Shown one piece after another: positions 10,211 to 21,167 of a stretch of 64,000 bases of DNA. The notes under the pieces are model-generated. The model searched no databases, was not told the origin of the DNA, and saw only the letters and a list, made by a program, of their open reading frames with translations. Position 1 is the first letter of the stretch, and every line of letters starts with the position of its first letter. Made by a program: the position numbers and the translations under genes. The stretch comes from Haliclystus octoradiatus. Taxonomy: Eukaryota > Cnidaria > Staurozoa > Stauromedusae > Haliclystidae. Where the stretch lies: positions 3,332,345 to 3,396,344 of the forward strand of contig OU744451.1 in assembly GCA_916610825.1 (NCBI GenBank). Reading direction: 5' to 3'.

Positions 10211-10434
10211 GTTTGTAAACATGAATGTAGAATTTTAAATATTAACGTTACATGTCATAATGCTATAGACTCGTATAATATCTCTGCTAATAGTCCCAAT
10301 TAAGTTAGAAAGAAAATGATATTCATAACAAAAAATGACTAATACTACTTATTGGTCAATAAATCGATAGAAAATGTTAATTACATATTTATATAGATGT
10401 ATGTGATTATTGGTGTATTACATATTTAATATAG

Positions 10435-10605
10435 TTCCTGGTGGATGGTCAGCATGGTTAACATCTGGGTCTTGCAGTGTAACTTGTGGTGGAGGAATTC
10501 AACAGAAAAGTCGTACTTTTGACAATCATCCTCCTTCTAATGGAGGTCCTACATGTTCTGGAATTGATGAAGAGACAGTAAGCTGCAATGAAAGTCCTTG
10601 TCCAG
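10435..10605 (+). CDS. Gene A TSP1 exon (array copy 8, lost cysteine)
   Basis: 171 bp, phase 1-1 and open, starting like the SVT type (CSVTCGGG) but continuing QQKSRTF: the third cysteine is replaced by phenylalanine, and the next PPP is HPP. TSP1 domains need three disulfides, so this copy would leave one cysteine unpaired. It may be an early decay stage or a variant module. Confidence 0.8.
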
Positions 10606-10829
10606 GTTTGTACACATGAATATAAAATTTGAAATATTAATGTTACATGTCATAATGCTATAGACTCGTATAATAGCTCTGAAAACAGTCCTAATTAAGT
10701 TAGAAAGAAAATGATATTCATAACAAAAAATGACCAATACTACTTATTGGTCAATAAATCGATAGAAAATGTTAATTAAATATTTATATAGATGTATGTG
10801 ATTATTGTTGTATTACATTTTATATATAG

Positions 10830-11000
10830 TTCCTGGTGCATGGTCAGAATGGTTTACATCCGGGTCTTGCAATGTAAGTTGTGGCGGTGGAATTCAACAG
10901 AAAACTCGTATTTGTGACAATCCGCCTCCTTCTAATGGGGGTGCTACCTGTCCTGGAATTGATGAAGAGACAGTAAGCTGCAATGTATATCCATGTTCAG
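10830..11000 (+). CDS. Gene A TSP1 exon (last array copy)
   Basis: 171 bp, phase 1-1. It contains [24 protein letters not shown] and PC, with all six cysteines. Its 3' side (donor GTTAGT) and following intron differ from the other copies. It resembles gene B more (QQKTR), so it marks the stable edge of the array. Confidence 0.85.
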
Positions 11001-11214
11001 GTTAGTGCTTATGAATCTAAAACTCCTATGGTAATTCTCATAACGTAACCCCCTTGTAATAATTTTGAAATAAGCCTATCAATAAATCGAAAAATATGAA
11101 TTAGTTGTCACTAAACGGGTCAATAATCTATTTGGGAATGAATAACGGATTTTCATCTACATATGTGCGTGATTATTGTTGTATTAAAATACATACCTGG
11201 CATTCTTCATATGT

Positions 11215-11290
11215 GCTATAGAGCCTTGTGAATGGACAGCATGGTTATTAAACATCCGAAGAAGCCCATAGAGCAAAACGCACATTGGAG
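11215..11290 (+). pseudogene. Decayed TSP1 exon downstream of array A
   Basis: The stretch tatgtgctatagagccttgtgaatggacagcatggtta keeps an acceptor-like TATAG and the W-x-x-W region, followed by AT-rich decay. A matching relic with the same lead-in (tatgtgttatagagcc) follows the gene B array at 36066. Both arrays therefore ended in the same ancestral exon. Confidence 0.6.
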
Positions 11291-11455
11291 AACAGAGGAA
11301 ACAATAATAGACTGAAAGATGAAAGTAATGATTCAGCTGGGATTGTATTTACCAGTAGCTAATATTATATAATTATACACTTATTATTTACTTGATTATG
11401 TATTTCTACAGTGCCATTTCTAAGATAATATTGCTCAATAGTGCTTTACAATTAC

Positions 11456-11580
11456 AGCCTCATTCCATAACGACCCTCAACTCCAAGCAGACGCTACACC
11501 ACAATGAGGGCCTAATGAATTTTCAAGAAGCAACGGGAAGCAAAATTGCTGAAGCAGGGGAAATCTAATTGGCCAATCAC
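11456..11580 (+). repeat. Left arm of a long inverted repeat (partner 18090-18212)
   Basis: The arm starts agcctcattccataacg and matches the reverse complement of 18090-18212 over about 120 bp with substitutions and small gaps. Shared blocks include gagggcctaatgaatt and gctgaagca. The two arms could be the ends of one 6.76-kb element or two opposite copies of a MITE. No convincing target duplication is visible. Confidence 0.65.
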
Positions 11581-11645
11581 TTGTTTGAAGGAAAGTGTTC
11601 ACTCCTTCAGTTGAATATGACACTAAACATAGAAATCACAAACTT

Positions 11646-11863
11646 GGCACCAGGGGGAGGGCAGGGTGCTACAACTCCTCCATCGGGGATGCTCAGCCCC
11701 CCCGTCGGGGAAGACTAATTTTTCTGTCAGGGAATTTTTTAACATATTTCGTAAAAAACAATAGGAATTAGCTCCATTCCAGTATTAGAGACTATTGCCA
11801 AATTGTTTCTATGTAACGTGGAAATTTGGTATAGCCCCCTCGTCGGGGAAGTCCTGGTGCCAC
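11646..11863. mobile_element. Short inverted-end repeat with ggcaccagg termini
   Basis: About 218 bp, bounded by ggcaccagg and its inverse cctggtgcc, with two internal copies of cgtcggggaag. It is probably a MITE-like insertion. No target duplication was found, so limits are approximate. Confidence 0.5.
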
Positions 11864-14025
11864 TCTTGTTCACCCCTATCTGCTACAGCATTGTTCAAGA
11901 ACAATTTCAGCATATGACTCAATCAAAACTCCACCATGCCAATTAATCATCAACAATTTAGAATAACAACAGGCCTCTTACACTAACTTTCCAAAACTAT
12001 ATCGTGAAGCCTCTCAATGGTCTATCTACCGGAGCCATTAATATTATACCATCCTTCACGAATAAGTTATTACTCGTGCTAAGATCGTTCACTACTATAT
12101 TAAAATTCTCCACATCGATCAACCGATATTTTGTAACACTTATTTTGACTTTACTCTGCTGTGGTGATGTTCAACCTAATCTGAAACAAATTGCAGTTTG
12201 AACATCATCAGTTGAAACTGCAATAGCCTTAGAGGAAAACAACAAGAACTCAATTCACAGCAACGTAAAGTTGATATTATTGCTATCCAAGAAACCTGGT
12301 GTAGTGAAGGCTGAATTTTAGAAATGTCAGGATATAAATGTCTTAAAAATGATCGCCATGGTAATCAAAGTGACGCAGTTACTTTCTACAAGTCAAACAT
12401 AAAGGTATCTATTGATAAAGACCTAACTCTAAAATATGTTGGAATATCATATGAACAATTAGTCATCAAAATAAATACCTCTTCAAAATCTTTTTATATT
12501 ATACTAACTGCTATTGTCTTCGATAAAACATTTATCAATCTGCAATTTCATAGCTCGAACAAATAATACAATCAATTCCGAGGCAAAAAATTGTTATAGT
12601 TGGTGACCTAAATATTGATCTACTTAGATTATCCACTGAAAGCAACACAATGAAACAATTTCTAGATGAATATTACATGCTGTCCCACGTTACTGACCCA
12701 ACAAGAGTTACAGAAAACAACATCAGCAGAATAGATTATGTTGTTGCTGATTATTGAACATTTCAGAATGTTCTACTTCCATATCATGCAGGTCCGATTA
12801 TTTAGCTTAAAGTTGAATTAAATGTCACCAAATCTATACCTGAAATTAAAAGTTAACAAATTCGAATTTACAAAGATTTTAATCCTCAATCCTTTTGTGA
12901 TGATTTGCTATCTACTGATTGGTCAATATTTAATAATTACGTAAAAGAACAAGACATTGAACAAGCCTCCTTTACTTTACAACAAATTCTCATCACTGAA
13001 ATAAACAAACACGCTGCATTAAAAACTGTAATCGACCATCCTGAACATGAACCCGATGAACTGATACACCGAAATCAACTCCGCTAAGTTGCCATGAAAA
13101 CAAATGAATGGCTCTGTTATCATCTAGAAATAAACAAATTAAATGGAAAACTAAAGTCAACACGTCATAAATATCACAAGCACCTAAAGAGACATGTGAC
13201 ATTATCCAAAAACTGACTTAGCCTTCAAACCAATCAAAATGTACCATAGACAATATCTTTAAGTTAAACGATATGAAAAAGTTCTTTTGCGAGGTGGATC
13301 AAAAATTTCAAAACTCATGTACAGCAATTCATCCTGATATATCATTAACTACTCCTACAGTTTTACCTACATTTCATTTTCATGAATTTACTGATATTGA
13401 CGACATAAAGGCTGTGTCACGCTTCTCTCACAGGACTTCTCCTGGATTTGATGGTAGATATATAGAATCTACCTCAATTCCTTCATCGCATGTAACTGCA
13501 GTAGGAGCAGCAAGCTAGACTATCTTGATACAAGACATAATGAGCTCAGACAGGTATGCGAGATTTTATATCTCTTTTTTAATATAATTATGAACGGCGT
13601 CCAAGAAGTGTGAAATACCTGGTAAAAAAGATCTTGTTTGGACTAATTTTTTCTCTGAAATGAGACTTAATGACTATGCCATTTTTCAGTTTTTGCTGTG
13701 TATCAATGGTTATGTTTTGAAATCGTCCTTACCTGCAATTATAATGCAAAATACATCATTAATAAAGTATTCAATAGAATTATCATTTTTTTCCTACTTG
13801 AAGATAACTGAAGCACATGAACCTGGTCAGCATCGTCCTATATCATTACTCTTTTACATTCACAAGCTTACTGAACGACTAATATATAGCCAACTATACA
13901 ACCATCTTAAAGAGCATCTAAACAGTTTCCAACATGGATATAAACTTAGAAGATCTATTGTTACAGCTTTAATAGAAATTTCCGACTCAATACTGAAAGC
14001 AATGGACAATCAAGAATTCTCTGTA

Positions 14026-14224
14026 CAGTGTAACCCGCTTAAGTGCAAGTCAAAATTGCCAACGGTTTTCATTGCATTTATCCGAATTTGCGGTTATCCG
14101 AAAATGTTTTCACCAACGACTTGACCCCCGACTTGACCAGGAAATTGTTTAACGGGTTTCAAAGCCAGGTTGCAGATACGCGGAAATTTCACTTATCCGA
14201 ATTGCACATAAGCGGGTTACACTG
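14026..14224. mobile_element. Pogo/Tigger-type MITE inserted in the LINE
   Basis: A 199-bp element with about 23-bp inverted ends starting CAGTGTAACCCGCTTA, flanked by TA at 14024-14025 and 14225-14226. Removing the element and one TA restores the LINE reading frame (EFSV followed by LVLLDMSK). This proves the boundaries and the TA target duplication. CAGTG ends with TA duplication fit the Tc1/mariner-pogo group. It has no coding capacity. Confidence 0.9.
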
Positions 14225-14415
14225 TACTGGTATTGCTAGATATGTCAAAAGTATTTGACAGCATATGTCACAAATTATTACTACACAAATTAAGTTATAA
14301 TGGGATTAAAACAAAACGAACTCAAATGGATTGCTTCGTTTATGAAAGAAAGAAATCAGATTGTGAAAGTAGGTGTCCCGCAAGGCTCGATCTTGGGGCC
14401 ATTGTTATTTGTTGT

Positions 14416-14690
14416 ACGAAATGTCTATTTGACCGACAGTCGCAGTCATTATGGTTTCAGCTGCACTTACTCAGGCAGTAAATTACGTCATTCATTCGAT
14501 CACGTGCTTCACTCGACCCAGGGTTAAGGTTAAGTTCAGGGTCCAATCACGTGATAACCATCAGGTCGAACATCCATTTCTGTTTCAAGAGCTTTCGTCA
14601 GTTGGCGCAGCTCGTTCGAAATGCGTCTGACTAGCGTGCAGGTCATGCAGGTTCGATTCCAGGTTGATAATTCATTTTATTTTATTTTAA
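14416..14690 (+). mobile_element. tRNA-like SINE candidate inserted in the LINE
   Basis: The segment interrupts the LINE frame between GPLLFVV and VNDILGII. It contains A-box-like ttggcgcagctcg (about 14602-14614) and B-box GGTTCGATTCC (14649-14659) at roughly tRNA spacing, then an AT-rich tail attttattttatttt. The promoter boxes lie near the 3' side, unlike ordinary SINEs, so it may be composite. Confidence 0.5.
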
Positions 14691-15759
14691 TATATATGTA
14701 AATGATATACTTGGAATTATTCAATACAGTAAAACCTGGCAATATGCTTATGATACGCAATTGATACATTTCTTCAATCCAAAGAACAAAGACGCGCAGA
14801 CAAATGCTAGCGAATAATCAACACTGATCTACATAATATTGAAACTTGGTGTCAAAGAAACTCATTGTCCTTGAACGTTTCAAAAACTAAAGCTACGTGT
14901 ATAGGTCATAAAAAGGTACTAACAAGTCACACACAACCAGCGATCAGGCTAAATGGTAATATGATAAGTTGCGTGAAATCTGCCAAAAACCTTGTAGTGA
15001 CATTCCACAACGACCATACCTACATGACACATATTAGCAACACGATCAAAGCTGCACGAGTTTGACTTTTCCACATCAAAAAAATTACAAATGATCTACC
15101 TCAAGAACTTCTCAAAAATATATTTGAATCAATGATAATACAGCCAGCTTTGTCTGCTCTCCCTATTTGGAGATCGTGATATCAAACGTTATTACAAAAA
15201 TCAACGGAGATGTTATCAATAGATCATCGAAGTTAGTACTCAGAAAACTCAAGTTTACACAGATGAATGACGATTTGAAAGTACTGAATTGGTTAAATGT
15301 ATTTCAGGAGGATGAACTTTGAACAATCATCTTAGCTAAATACTTTCATATTCCGGACACGATTCTTGTTATTCATACTAGACATCAAGGGATACCACGT
15401 TTACCTCGTGTCACAACTGACCGTGGGAAGCAAAGTTTCTCTTTTCGTGAAACGAAGCTCCTTCACAAGTATTCTTGCTATGACGATTTACCATTTAATC
15501 AATTTAAAAATAAAATTAGAAATCTTATAGTCAAATCTTGATTTTTAATCTTATAGTTACTAGTTACAAATAACTAAAAACAAATCTATATAATCATGTA
15601 GGCAGACATCAAGAAGCAGCTTTAGATTAATTTAGTTAATTAATTAACCACTTTATAAATATTTATACTACCTTGGTCTTAAAATTGAAAACTGTTATAT
15701 GTCTTTAATAAACTGCTATCAATCAATCAACCATCAATCACGCAGACTCAAAATACGTC

Positions 15760-17095
15760 AATTCAAAAAGTTGAAGGTAGATTATTTGCTAAAGAGAATC
15801 GACCGATTGCATTACTGACTCTCACTTCAAAGATGCTAGAACGAATAGCATATAGCCAACATTATGCATATGTGAACAAGTACATCAACATTTTCCAACT
15901 AGGCTTGGAAGTTCCACAGTTTAAGCCCTTTTAAACATCTCAGAGACAATTCTAAATAATATGGATGAACATCAACTATCAATCCTAGTGCTATTAGATC
16001 TTTCCAATTCATTCGATATCATCAACCATTCCACGTTATGTAAAAAGTTATCATGCCTTGGCTTGACCAAGAATGCGCTACAATGGATTCAAAAATACCT
16101 ATCTAACAGAGACCAAATAGTTAAGTTGGTCTTCAATCTGAAGTCATGCATCCATTGAGTGGAGTTCCATAAGGATCTATTCTTGGTCCACTTTTGTTTC
16201 TAATATACATCAATGATCTATCATCCATCATCAGTCATTGTCAACCTTGTCAACATGCCGATGACACACAATTGTTATTCAGTTATAATCCAAAAACTCA
16301 TAATGCACACCATTTAGCGGAAGAGAAAGAAAATGCTGACCTTGATAACATCTCCAAATGGTGTGACTCAATTTGCCGTTCGATAAACACAGACAATACA
16401 CAAATTTTATCCATCGGTCATCAGAAAATCACCGCAATATCCGCCCTACCTTCTCTTCGATCAAACAATAGTGAGCTGGCCAATATCTCAACTGCAGGAA
16501 ACCTTGGAGTTACGTTTGATAGTGAACACTCATACAAGGCTCATATGAAATAAATAATCCAAACAGCAAGCTATCGTCTCTCAGCAATATCAAGAATCTG
16601 CGATGATTTACTACTCGAAAGTCTGAAAAATATCATAGAGACAATGGTAATCACACCTTCCCTATATACTCTCCCAGTATATAGCTCATGCTCCCCTACG
16701 CTTGGAAATCAAGAGCGATCAAATATAAATCGTCCTGCAAAGGTTGTACTTGGCAAAAGATAATTCTCTCAAATGGGTAATAGTTTACAATTGTTAAATT
16801 GGCCCACACTTGAACAACAGCTAAAAATACAGACAATCATCCCTGCTAAGTTGGCATCTAAAGGCAAGCTAGGATGCAATCTCCAAACATATTTCATTCC
16901 CCCAAACCATCACCACAATACCAAAACATCAAACGCCTACTCACTTCCAAAAGTTACAACTAATCGTGGAAAATATGGTTCCAGATTTGCTGGGCCTAAC
17001 TACTATAATATGTACATAGAACAACAGAACATGAAATACCCTCTTTTCAGAAAATTTATACAAACTAAAGAGTTTGAAACAATGTAAATAAAAAA
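15760..17095 (+). mobile_element. Decayed L2/CR1-like LINE, RT to C-terminus
   Basis: Pieces in order are LTSKMLERIAYSQ (about 15820), the motif-A block ILVLLDLSNSFDIINHSTL (about 15984-16040), damaged motif [22 protein letters not shown] (about 16150-16215), motif C HADDTQLLFSY (about 16255-16287), NISTAGNLGVTFD (about 16480-16520), and the tail WPTLEQQLKIQTIIPAKLA to a stop near 17085. Stop codons separate the pieces. It directly follows the previous LINE, in the same orientation. Confidence 0.8.
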
Positions 17096-17159
17096 TAAAA
17101 ATAAAAGAAATTTATTAGAAGTCAAATCAGACATCAAGAAACACAAATACGGCGTGTGC

Positions 17160-17451
17160 AATCAGAATCAAGAACTGAGCAGCGAAATTGATTACTGGCA
17201 ACAGCGAATTTGAGGAGAAGGGATATCTACTGGATGAAATTGACTGGCTTCCAATGAAAGACCTTGCTGAATTACGCACTGTGTCTGCAGCTAGTCAATT
17301 TGCTAGCGGATCAAATGGATTAAGATTGATCTCATTATTCAGAAAACCAAATGTATCTCATAACACACGCAAACAGCTATATACTCTCTTCCGTGTGTCT
17401 ATACAGACCGAGGCAAACGGTCGTTCTCTTTTCGAGGACCTGAATTATTAA
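17160..17451 (+). mobile_element. Probable LINE C-terminal fragment
   Basis: The open stretch includes IDWLPMKDLAELRTV, HNTRKQLYTLFRV and EANGRSLFEDLNY. This is the W-L-P ... G-R-S-x-F pattern of LINE ORF2 C-termini. It is not contiguous in frame with the preceding LINE. From 17452 to 18089 nothing further is recognised. Confidence 0.5.
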
Positions 17452-18089
17452 ATAAATTCAGTCATTTATAACATTATGATAAAATCAAATACAAAGAACA
17501 AATTAAAAATAGCTCAAAACATAAATTAAATAAAAAACAGTAATCTTTTTAACGAATTTGCCATAAACATCGATTAAGAAACAGTTGTTATGTAATTTTA
17601 CTTTAACTAATAATCTACTCTAGATTGCTATCTATCTATCGCAGAGCAGGACGCTTTCGTGGGCGTAAACTCATTGATGATGGCCTCTTATAGTATATGG
17701 CCAATCACAGAGTGGAATTTTCTCACTTGCTTTTCTCGATTGTATGACACGTTTTTGATGTTTCAAATTTCGATTTTCAATTTTATGAATATCGTTACTT
17801 TCGAGTAAAAACATACATACGATGCACGAATTTGGCTGCAGCTTGAACATCCACAAGCATATTTTCTAAGTTTACAACAAAAATCCCATTAATCAGATAT
17901 TCTTTTTAGATGCAGCGAGTTTAGATTTACCCATGGTTGTCGTAATAAAATACTGTACACATTTATCGTAGATACTGCTCAGTGTTGTGGTGTGGAATTA
18001 AAAATAAATTATCCTTCTAAATTTCCTCTTTCATGCTTGAAGTTAGATTCAATTAATAAACTTTTTGTATCGTTTTCTGCTCTGCGATT

Positions 18090-18212
18090 GGAAAGGTAGA
18101 TTTTTTGCATGCTTCAGCCATTTTGAATGCATCTCTTAAGCTTCGTGATAATTCATTAGGCCCTCATCGCGTATCGTCTGCGTTGAGCTGAGGGCCGTTA
18201 TGGAATGAGGCT
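18090..18212 (-). repeat. Right arm of the long inverted repeat (partner 11456-11580)
   Basis: The reverse complement begins agcctcattccataacggccc and follows the left arm over about 120 bp. Everything between, including two LINE relics, a MITE and a tRNA-like insertion, lies within this pair. Confidence 0.65.
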
Positions 18213-18372
18213 ATTAAAATAAAAGGAATAATTATTTCAAAATAAAATTATATAGATACTATAGATAAATAAATAATTTAAAAATTTCTAATATCTCTAT
18301 TATGGCTGTTTATTTACAAATTATGTGCTATACTATTTACATGGATAGTAAAAAATCAGCATGAAAAGATCC

Positions 18373-19885
18373 TCTAAACAAACTTGTCTTGTCTCACTCG
18401 AATATTATCAGCTATGCTCTTTAATCCCCGGGTGGTAACTCCAAGTGACGGATTGATGGAGGGTGCCACTTTGGAAAAATGTGAAGTAACCGAAAATTCC
18501 CAAAAATCTCCCGGCTTTAAGAGCTACCCAAATTGTTTTAAAAACTTGAAAATGCTACCTAAAAAGTCCAGGGAGGGTACTTCCAGATAGGCTCTATGCG
18601 GGAATGTTCCATTTTTATGGATAAAAATTCAAATCCAGTTTCCATTTTTCAACCTTCATACTCAGTTTTTCCCAAAATCTCTAGAAAATCGAACACAAAA
18701 CGTTTAATATTCCAAAATTTCTTACCCAACAATTGTATTTCTCAGCTGGAATATGGATCCAAAAAAAGTAGCACGTCCCCGTATAGCAGCAGTATGGGAG
18801 TTACCCCCCGGATCTTTAATATGGGTGGCTTCGGGATATCCACGACAAGAGCGCTGATTCCCCTATATTTACAGAAAATCTTTAAAAATTGCTTGAAATA
18901 CTAAACATTTCCTGACAGCGAGATTTGTTTCCCTGAAGACAAGGGAGAGAATACTCTAGGGGAAATGTACCCCCAGCTATTGAGTCTTAACTGTATGCCT
19001 TATGAGCCATTGAGTCATGTTTTATAAAAAAAGGATAATTTAAAAGAATTATAATGAGTGTAACAATTTTTTAACATGATGCTAAAATATCTGTAACATA
19101 TTTCGATCCGGGGGGGATTTTTTTTGGCAGGAGGTGAGCCATTTTCAAAAATCGGGAAGGACCATGAACCTTTTTGACAGCATATTAGAGCGAAGACCCT
19201 AGAATTTCATGTATTCACGATCAAAACAAAGGAAAAGTTGAAAAATGTTGAAAATCATCAAAATTGATGCCTAAAATTTCACAGGAATTGGAAGCGGGAA
19301 CCCCGAAAATATCACGTCCCCATATACCTGCCAATGTATAACCTGCCCTGTGGCATAGTGTCTATGCTTAATTACAGGATGAAACTAAATTCACTAAACT
19401 CCAACGTAAAATATATGATATTGATATTAAAAGCTTACAACAGATAATTCATGCTTAAAGAAAATATTCAAAACTGGTATAATTCCCGCTAGGGATACAC
19501 TCTAATTAAATTACTATTAATTTGTGGGTCGGGCATATCTGGATTTTTATTAAAGACTCAATGGTTTAAAAGAAATACCTTCATGAGTGCCCAGTTGATG
19601 ACAGGTCACATGGTAAACCAAGTAGGGTGATAATAGTCTTAAATATAATGGTTGATACTATAGAGGGATCTGGTAATATAGTTCCATTAAAGGATTATCT
19701 TCTTCGGGAGACTATTTTGCTTGTCAGGAGATTTTTGGTATGTCAAGCAGTTTTCCAAATATTTTCACGGGATCTAACGCCCTTTTATCGGCGAGATTCC
19801 GTAGCCACCCATGTTAATGAGCATGAAAACGTCATATTCTAGTCGACGATATTCGATTGAGAAAAGACAAGTTTGTTTAGACGTT
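18373..19885. repeat. About 1.5-kb unit with inverted terminal arms, left arm split by a MITE
   Basis: Left arm pieces ctaaacaaacttgtcttg (18373-18390) and atgggtggcttcggga (18821-18836) match in inverse the right arm near 19795-19883 (ccgtagccacccat; aagacaagtttgtttag). The MITE copy 2 lies in the left arm exactly where the right arm is continuous, so the inverted repeat is older than the MITE. The inner part, about 18870-19750, shows no gene. Confidence 0.6.
18426..18812. mobile_element. Non-autonomous DNA transposon (MITE), copy 2
   Basis: A 387-bp copy of the element at 5003-5386, with inverted ends (left ccccgggtggtaactcc; right ggagttaccccccgga). It is flanked by the 8-bp duplication TCTTTAAT at 18418-18425 and 18813-18820. 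The open frames inside (18384-18904) are chance products. Confidence 0.85.
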
Positions 19886-20388
19886 CATTTTTACGCTTTC
19901 ATCGGACTTACATTTTACATGTTCTCAACTGTTTAATAATTTTTGCTATTTAGAATTGATGAAGCTTTATCCCACCAGGTCTTGTACTGGACCTAAACTC
20001 AACTTATTCAATAATACTACAAGATATGTGTGGATGAACTGATCCTTGTGATCATTAATTCTTAAGATAGAAGACAGCCTGATGTTGACCACAAATCATC
20101 AAACACATTGTAATTATTGTAGTTTAATATCTGTATTAACTGTCACAATTTGTAGGCTATCTCCACCTCCATACATAACTTATAACATTGAATTTACTCT
20201 ATTTAACGTGGTCCAAAGGACTATGCCTAACATCAATATGAGACATAACACGATTGCGAGGCTGCAACAAAATAGAAAGCTTAATGTCTATGAACATAAA
20301 TAAAAATAAATAAATACAAACACAGACACAGGATAAACAGCTACCAATTCATTGGCATTTGTATACGATTTATTTTTTCATATTTCAG

Positions 20389-20543
20389 ATCCGAACGATT
20401 ATTGTGTTGATAAAACAGATGGCAATTATGCGAATCCAATGGATCAAAATTCATATATAGCATGTTCAGGTGGAGTAACTTATGTTATGCAATGTCCAAG
20501 TGGATTAATTTGGCGCGACATGTATAACAGATGCGACTATTAA
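20389..20543 (+). CDS. Gene A terminal exon: Peritrophin-A (chitin-binding type 2) domain
   Basis: The acceptor tttcatatttcag precedes a phase-1 start (G from the previous exon plus AT gives D). The 51 residues run DPNDYC...NSYIACSGG, YVMQCPSGLIW, NRCDY and stop at 20541-20543. The four cysteines with G-x-Y, S-Y-x-x-C and C-P-x-G-L-x-W fit CBM14/Peritrophin-A domains, which bind chitin through conserved aromatics; two further cysteines of the usual six are absent. Upstream sequence to 11300 offers no other start, so it is assigned to gene A by phase. It could instead belong to an unseen gene. Confidence 0.75.
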
Positions 20544-20829
20544 CACATTTAGATTGTAGAGATGTTATAATCATATTATCACTGAATATTGAATAGACCC
20601 TTAGAAATTCCAATTCAACTTGATACGATATATTTGTCAGCCATTTTTCTTTTATCATGCAAATAGAATAATTTAGATTCAATTTAATTTGCAATTATCC
20701 TGTCAGTTGAATGATTATATAATTACATCGCATATGAAATACTGAAATCTTAACAGTTGTAGCAATTATTATTCTTCGAAGACTATTTTTTGATTAAACT
20801 GATTTGTAATAATTTCTAATTATTGTAAA

Positions 20830-20835
20830 AATAAA
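20830..20835 (+). terminator. Candidate polyadenylation signal of gene A
   Basis: AATAAA lies about 290 bp after the gene A stop, in AT-rich sequence. It is the first exact hexamer found after the stop. Confidence 0.35.
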
Positions 20836-21167
20836 CCACAAGTAGCTCAAAGAATCTCATTACTTCAAATCACTTATACGGTATCTGCCATTATGGATAC
20901 ATCTGACAAAATTCCATGTGGCTAAACAAAAGGGATGGAACCTAAACAATACATTTATAATTAATGACATCATTCACATAATTAGTAACTATGCATACAC
21001 ATCTACAAATAATAACATTTTCTCACCAATGAAAGCCATGGTGGTGTAATTACGCACCCAGAGCAACTACTTTTTTTGTTATCTATTGTACTTGGCTCTT
21101 TATCGCTTTGGGTCTGATTATTAGGTATTACATCCTGTATACTTGGTATTGTGATAAATGGTGTTTC

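Larger units (their letters stand above)
7628..11005 (+). repeat. 395-bp tandem array of TSP1 exon plus intron (790-bp higher-order unit)
   Basis: Nine copies begin at a 395-bp spacing (one 394), each with a 171-bp TSP1 exon and about 224 bp of near-identical intron. Two exon types alternate: SVTCGGGIQDKSRTC with PSYGGPTC (8066, 8856, 9646) and [15 protein letters not shown] with PSNGGATC (8461, 9251, 10040). The effective unit is therefore a 790-bp dimer repeated three times. The outer copies (7671, 10435, 10830) are more diverged. This indicates recent unequal exchange. Confidence 0.9.
12187..15740 (+). mobile_element. Decayed L2/CR1-like LINE with nested insertions
   Basis: Broken frames give a LINE in order. 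An APE-type endonuclease begins DIIAIQETW near 12275, followed by GDLNIDLL near 12603 and SRIDYVV near 12727-12747. RT pieces follow: RPISLL near 13835; the motif-A block VLVLLDMSKVFDSICHKLL, interrupted by a pogo-type MITE at 14026-14224; motif [15 protein letters not shown] near 14375-14415; a second insertion at about 14416-14690; then VNDILGII, YDTQL, SLNVSKTKATCIGH and a C-terminal tail to about 15540. Motif C reads AYDTQ where YADDTQ is expected. The 3' end near 15740 has caatcaatcaa repeats. Confidence 0.8.
3101..20543 (+). other. Gene A model: secreted PAN-TSP1(n)-chitin-binding protein
   Basis: This joins the + strand exons by splice phase. The order is signal peptide plus PAN-like domain (ends phase 0), a 22-bp microexon (phase 0 to 1), a string of phase 1-1 TSP1 exons, and a phase-1 terminal exon coding a Peritrophin-A domain and stop. 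Predicted intact TSP1 exons start at 4828, 7671, 8066, 8461, 8856, 9251, 10040, 10435 and 10830; those at 5569 and 9646 are broken. The last intron would be about 9.4 kb and full of mobile elements, so linkage of the chitin-binding exon rests only on strand, phase and the absence of another start. The product would be an extracellular multidomain protein. No named orthologue is recognised. Confidence 0.6.

Noticed and set aside
7628-11005. Regular spaced repeats resembling a CRISPR array
   Set aside because: Units are 395 bp, contain protein-coding TSP1 exons with splice sites, and lie in a eukaryotic genome.
14590-14670. Functional tRNA gene on the plus strand
   Set aside because: Promoter boxes are present but no complete cloverleaf could be drawn, and it lies inside an insertion in a LINE.
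18384-18904. ORFs of 68 and 102 codons as genes
   Set aside because: They lie within MITE copy 2 and the inverted-arm unit and are not shared as reading frames with copy 1.
20082-20303. 73-codon ORF upstream of the chitin-binding exon
   Set aside because: No signal peptide, domain or phase-compatible splice sites; probably chance.
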